Shown: in pieces, positions 6,862 to 8,717 of the stretch | How the letters are laid out: every line of letters starts with the position of its first letter | Numbering within the stretch: position 1 is the first letter of the stretch | Assembly (NCBI GenBank): GCA_958433005.1 | Contig: CAUAWV010000057.1 | Span: forward strand, 1 to 8,717 | Direction of reading: 5' to 3' | Length of the DNA stretch: 8,717 bases | DNA from: an uncultured Collinsella sp. | GTDB lineage: Bacteria > Actinomycetota > Coriobacteriia > Coriobacteriales > Coriobacteriaceae | Notes under the pieces: generated by a model | What the model was told of the DNA's origin: nothing | Databases searched by the model: none | The model's input: only the letters and a program-made list of their open reading frames with translations | Translations under genes and position numbers: made by a program

Positions 6862-7416
6862 TTAAAGGCAAACGGTGAAGGTGATCTGGTTGCCGTGACC
6901 GGATACGGTGGCGGCGCCTCCATGGGCCTCGGCGATGGCACGCACCACGGACAGGCCCACGCCCGAGCCACCCGTCTTGGAGCTGCGCGACGCATCCGCA
7001 CGATAGAAGCGATCGAACAATCGGTCCAGGTCGCCCTCGGGCAGCTCGTCCACGGCGTTCGATACGACAAGCTCGGCGGCGCCCTTGCCTTTGCCGTGCG
7101 AAACGGCGCACAGGCTCAGCTCAATCACGCTGCCCTCGCTCGCATAGCGCGTGGCGTTGTCCAGTAGCAACTCAACCACCTGCGCCACCGCCGCGGCATC
7201 GGCATGGGTCCGCACGCCGGTCGCAATCGACGTCGACAGGCGTTTACCGCCTGAGACCGCCACCGACTTAAACGGCGCCGCCGCCTTGTTCACCGCCTCC
7301 GAAAGATCGATCGACGCCATGGTAAAGCCCGCCGAGCCCTCGTCCATGCGTGCCAAGAACACCAAGCGCTCCGTGAGCGCCGATAATAGCGCACCCGCAC
7401 TCGCCTTAGTGCTGCC
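6862..7416 (-). pseudogene. C-terminal remnant of a sensor histidine kinase
   Basis: The frame is open from an in-frame TAA at 7417-7419 down to the stop at 6862. From the TTG at 7365 (167 residues) it reads ERLVFLARMDEG just before and over the start, the end of a HisKA dimerisation helix, then an ATP-binding domain: N-box VELLLDNATRYA (Asn70), F-box LFDRFYRAD (116-124) and G2 box GGSGVGLSVV (132-141). The usual DxGxG box is replaced by VSNAVDELPEGD. The phosphoacceptor histidine, sensor and membrane segments that a full kinase (usually 350-500 residues) needs are missing, no good ribosome site is seen, and no response regulator is next to it. It is most likely a gene remnant from a deletion; an isolated ATPase-domain protein is less likely. 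A short open stretch just upstream in another frame ends NMLIDLLRQH at 7409, possibly part of the break. Confidence 0.75.
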
Positions 7417-7504
7417 TTAGCAGGTCGATGAGCATATTTAAAAAAGCAAGGTTATAGCTTAGTCGGACTTAAGGAACGGGCGGCTTCACATCTCGCCCTG
7501 CAAA

Positions 7505-7544
7505 CAACGCCCGTACAGCGAGCGCGCTTGCCGCATGGGCGTTG
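7505..7544 (-). terminator. Hairpin after the alkyltransferase gene
   Basis: On the minus strand CAACGCCC (7537-7544) pairs with GGGCGTTG (7505-7512), then TTTGC. The 24-base loop contains the self-complementary AGCGCGCT. It starts 15 bases after the stop codon at 7559. The short T-run makes it a modest terminator candidate. Confidence 0.5.
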
Positions 7545-7558
7545 CGGCCGCCTGCAGC

Positions 7559-8134
7559 TTATAGATAGGCACCCTCGAGGCGCAGCAGCCACTCCTTGCG
7601 ATCCAGTCCACCGGCGTATCCGTTGAGCGATCCGTCGGCCGCGACCACGCGATGGCACGGCACGATAATCGAAATAGGGTTGCGAGCGACCGCAGCGCCC
7701 ACCGCACGAGGAGACACAACGGGATCCTCGTTCCCCGGCACCCGATGGCGGGCGGTGACACGAGCCGCAATCTCGCCATACGTGGCGACCTCGCCACGCG
7801 GAATAGAAAGCAGTTCATACCAAACTTCACGCTGAAACGCCGTACCGATCATATGCAACGGCGGCGTATACCGAGGCTCCTGTCCTGCAAAATAAGCGTT
7901 CAGCCAAGCCCAGGAACGCTCAAGCACCGAAGAAGCCGCACCATGAGCCGGACTCACCGACGACATGCCACCAGCACCGGAAACCGCATCGACACCTTCA
8001 ACGTGCTCCGCATCTTCTTTGAGCAGCGTAGAGCCAAAATGCTCCTGCCCCTCAAACCAAAGCCCTGTCAAACCGCGGCCATCAGCGGCAAGCAGGATTT
8101 CGCCCAAAGGCGAAGCAAACGTCGTCGTGACCAC
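7559..8134 (-). CDS. ogt: Methylated-DNA--protein-cysteine S-methyltransferase (O6-alkylguanine repair)
   Basis: Suicide DNA-repair protein that moves alkyl groups from O6-alkylguanine (and O4-alkylthymine) to its own cysteine. The 191-residue protein has an N-terminal RNase H-like domain starting TTTFASPLGEILLA, then the DNA-binding part: GTAFQREVW (97-105), GEVATYGEIA (114-123), the recognition helix SPRAVGAAVARNP (141-153, Asn152 hinge) and the active site IIVPCHRVV with Cys160. It starts with GTG at 8134; AAAGGAG six bases upstream fixes this start. Two family-unusual insertions are seen, a glycine/serine-rich loop at about 43-67 and a loop at about 128-140 before the recognition helix; the core looks intact. 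It is monocistronic as far as visible. An ogt/MGMT-type symbol is appropriate, the exact paralogue less certain. Confidence 0.95.
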   Translation of the reverse strand: MVTTTFASPLGEILLAADGRGLTGLWFEGQEHFGSTLLKEDAEHVEGVDAVSGAGGMSSVSPAHGAASSVLERSWAWLNAYFAGQEPRYTPPLHMIGTAFQREVWYELLSIPRGEVATYGEIAARVTARHRVPGNEDPVVSPRAVGAAVARNPISIIVPCHRVVAADGSLNGYAGGLDRKEWLLRLEGAYL

Positions 8135-8161
8135 CAGCGGCTCCTTTCAAAACTCCGCAAC

Positions 8162-8167
8162 ATAATA
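8162..8167 (-). promoter_or_regulatory. Possible -10 box of the alkyltransferase gene
   Basis: TATTAT on the minus strand (5 of 6 to the -10 consensus), about 28 bases upstream of the GTG start. TTGTCT lies only 13 bases further up, too close for a normal -35, so the promoter is only partly supported. Confidence 0.3.
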
Positions 8168-8295
8168 CCGCGAACTGTGCAGACAACCCCCGCAGATACG
8201 TCCGGGCGGGCTCGCAATTACTTCAGCGAGGCTGTTTTTCCCAATCAAGCGAAGAAGACGCGGGGCTTCGACGCCAGGGCGGTACCCCCGCCAGC
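8168..8295. other. Gene-free flank between the alkyltransferase gene and the inverted-repeat element
   Basis: No gene recognised. A small GGCGG/CCGCC hairpin (8278-8292) directly precedes the element. Confidence 0.4.
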
Positions 8296-8301
8296 TGAGC
8301 T

Positions 8302-8454
8302 CTAATACTTTTCCCGAGAAGTGAACGAGTAAAAACGAAGTCCCGGAGCATCCACACCTTTAGACCGCAAAACCGCAGGATTCGCGCTGCAAAACCGCAG
8401 GACATAGCAATCAAAAAATGCCAATGCTTCGGGGGTCCAAATAAGGTCGTTCAC
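8302..8454 (-). other. Open frame inside the inverted-repeat element (50 codons)
   Basis: On the minus strand the frame is open from a TAA in the right arm (8470-8472) to a TAG in the left arm (8302-8304). A GTG at 8454 could start a 50-residue peptide beginning (M)NDLIWTPEALAFFD and ending FTSREKY. No ribosome site is convincing. The composition is protein-like rather than the low-complexity look of most shadow frames, but translation is unproven. Confidence 0.2.
8367..8402 (+). repeat. Two direct 14-bp repeats inside the element
   Basis: GCAAAACCGCAGGA occurs at 8367-8380 and again at 8389-8402, identical, with eight bases between (22-bp period, about two helical turns). Two copies only, so not a CRISPR array. 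Confidence 0.85.
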
Positions 8455-8479
8455 TTCACGGGAAAAGTATTAGACCTCA

Positions 8480-8686
8480 ATTCGCACCAAGCCCAAAGTC
8501 ACCCCAGGCAGCAGGCGCGAAGCGCCGAGGCCGCCGCCGGGACCAGGGCCCGCAACAACCACGTGCCCCCACATCAGCCCAGCGGCCCCAACCAACAACG
8601 ACCCCATCGCAGGCCACTCGCAGCAGCGTCACCGCAGGCGGGGGCCGGGCTTAGTTTTCAGAACACTCCGCAGACCAGTGTGGCGC
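8480..8686. other. Gene-free, C-rich stretch
   Basis: No gene recognised on either strand. One short hairpin GGCGC-GAA-GCGCC lies at 8514-8526, without a T-run. Confidence 0.4.
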
Positions 8687-8717
8687 CTTGTCCGCGGCTC
8701 CGAAGGAGCAGGACAAG
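8687..8717. terminator. Hairpin at the window edge, possible terminator
   Basis: CTTGTCC (8687-8693) pairs with GGACAAG (8711-8717), and inside it GCTCC (8697-8701) with GGAGC (8705-8709) around a GAA loop. The bases after the stem lie outside the window, so a T-run on the + strand cannot be judged; the minus side has none. No gene in the window needs it. Confidence 0.4.

Larger units (their letters stand above)
8296..8479. mobile_element. 184-bp miniature element with 33-bp terminal inverted repeats
   Basis: Left arm 8296-8328 and right arm 8447-8479 are inverse copies at 31 of 33 bases (the core includes CTAATACTTTTCCCG and GAAGTGAACGA). Inside, CCCGGAGCAT (8342-8351) pairs with ATGCTTCGGG (8424-8433) with one G-T pair, so a single strand could fold into one long hairpin. 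There is no transposase and I see no target duplication, so it would be a non-autonomous (MITE-like) element or a palindromic repeat. Mobility is inference; the long, nearly perfect arms are seen directly. Confidence 0.65.

Noticed and set aside
7439..7470. Second terminator after the alkyltransferase (T-run on the minus strand near 7441-7446)
   Set aside because: The T-run is real but only a 4-bp AAGC/GCTT stem precedes it, too weak to call.
8367..8402. Possible CRISPR-like array
   Set aside because: Only two 14-bp repeats with an 8-bp spacer; too short, and inside a palindromic element.

Overview
The window looks like chromosomal DNA from a gut actinomycete of the Coriobacteriia, most likely Collinsella or a close relative. 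This is inference from the GC-rich coding style with GC-ending codons, the character of the proteins, and short intergenic repeats that I associate with that genus; no rRNA or other phylogenetic marker is present. Two probable genes read rightwards near the left end (a membrane-attached XRE-type regulator and a small all-helical protein of unknown function). Everything from 2154 to 8134 reads leftwards.

Layout: 1-40 terminator of an outside gene; 41-333 upstream region of the regulator, with two operator-like palindromes 53 bp apart; 334-1272 XRE/membrane regulator; 1273-1716 gene-free stretch holding a long interrupted palindrome and a 140-bp element with terminal inverted repeats; 1717-2037 small helical protein; 2038-2153 convergent hairpins; 2154-5626 a two-gene ABC operon (ATPase first, then a large FtsX-type permease); 5627-6038 spacer with the operon's upstream region and the terminator of the next gene; 6039-6713 TIGR00266/AIM24-family protein with a recognisable promoter and terminator; 6862-7416 the C-terminal remnant of a sensor histidine kinase; 7559-8134 an O6-alkylguanine-DNA alkyltransferase; 8135-8717 gene-poor DNA with a 184-bp element that has 33-bp terminal inverted repeats.

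The genes do not form one pathway. The ABC ATPase and permease clearly work together as a MacB/SalY-like complex; the others are independent housekeeping or accessory genes. The most notable content is between the genes: three ungapped copies of a 50-bp hairpin repeat, two of them abutting stop codons as probable terminators and the third, inverted and mutated, in the upstream region of the ABC operon; plus two unrelated miniature inverted-repeat elements, each with one strand open across its length and a stop codon in the far terminal repeat. No tRNA, rRNA, CRISPR array, transposase or phage gene was found.
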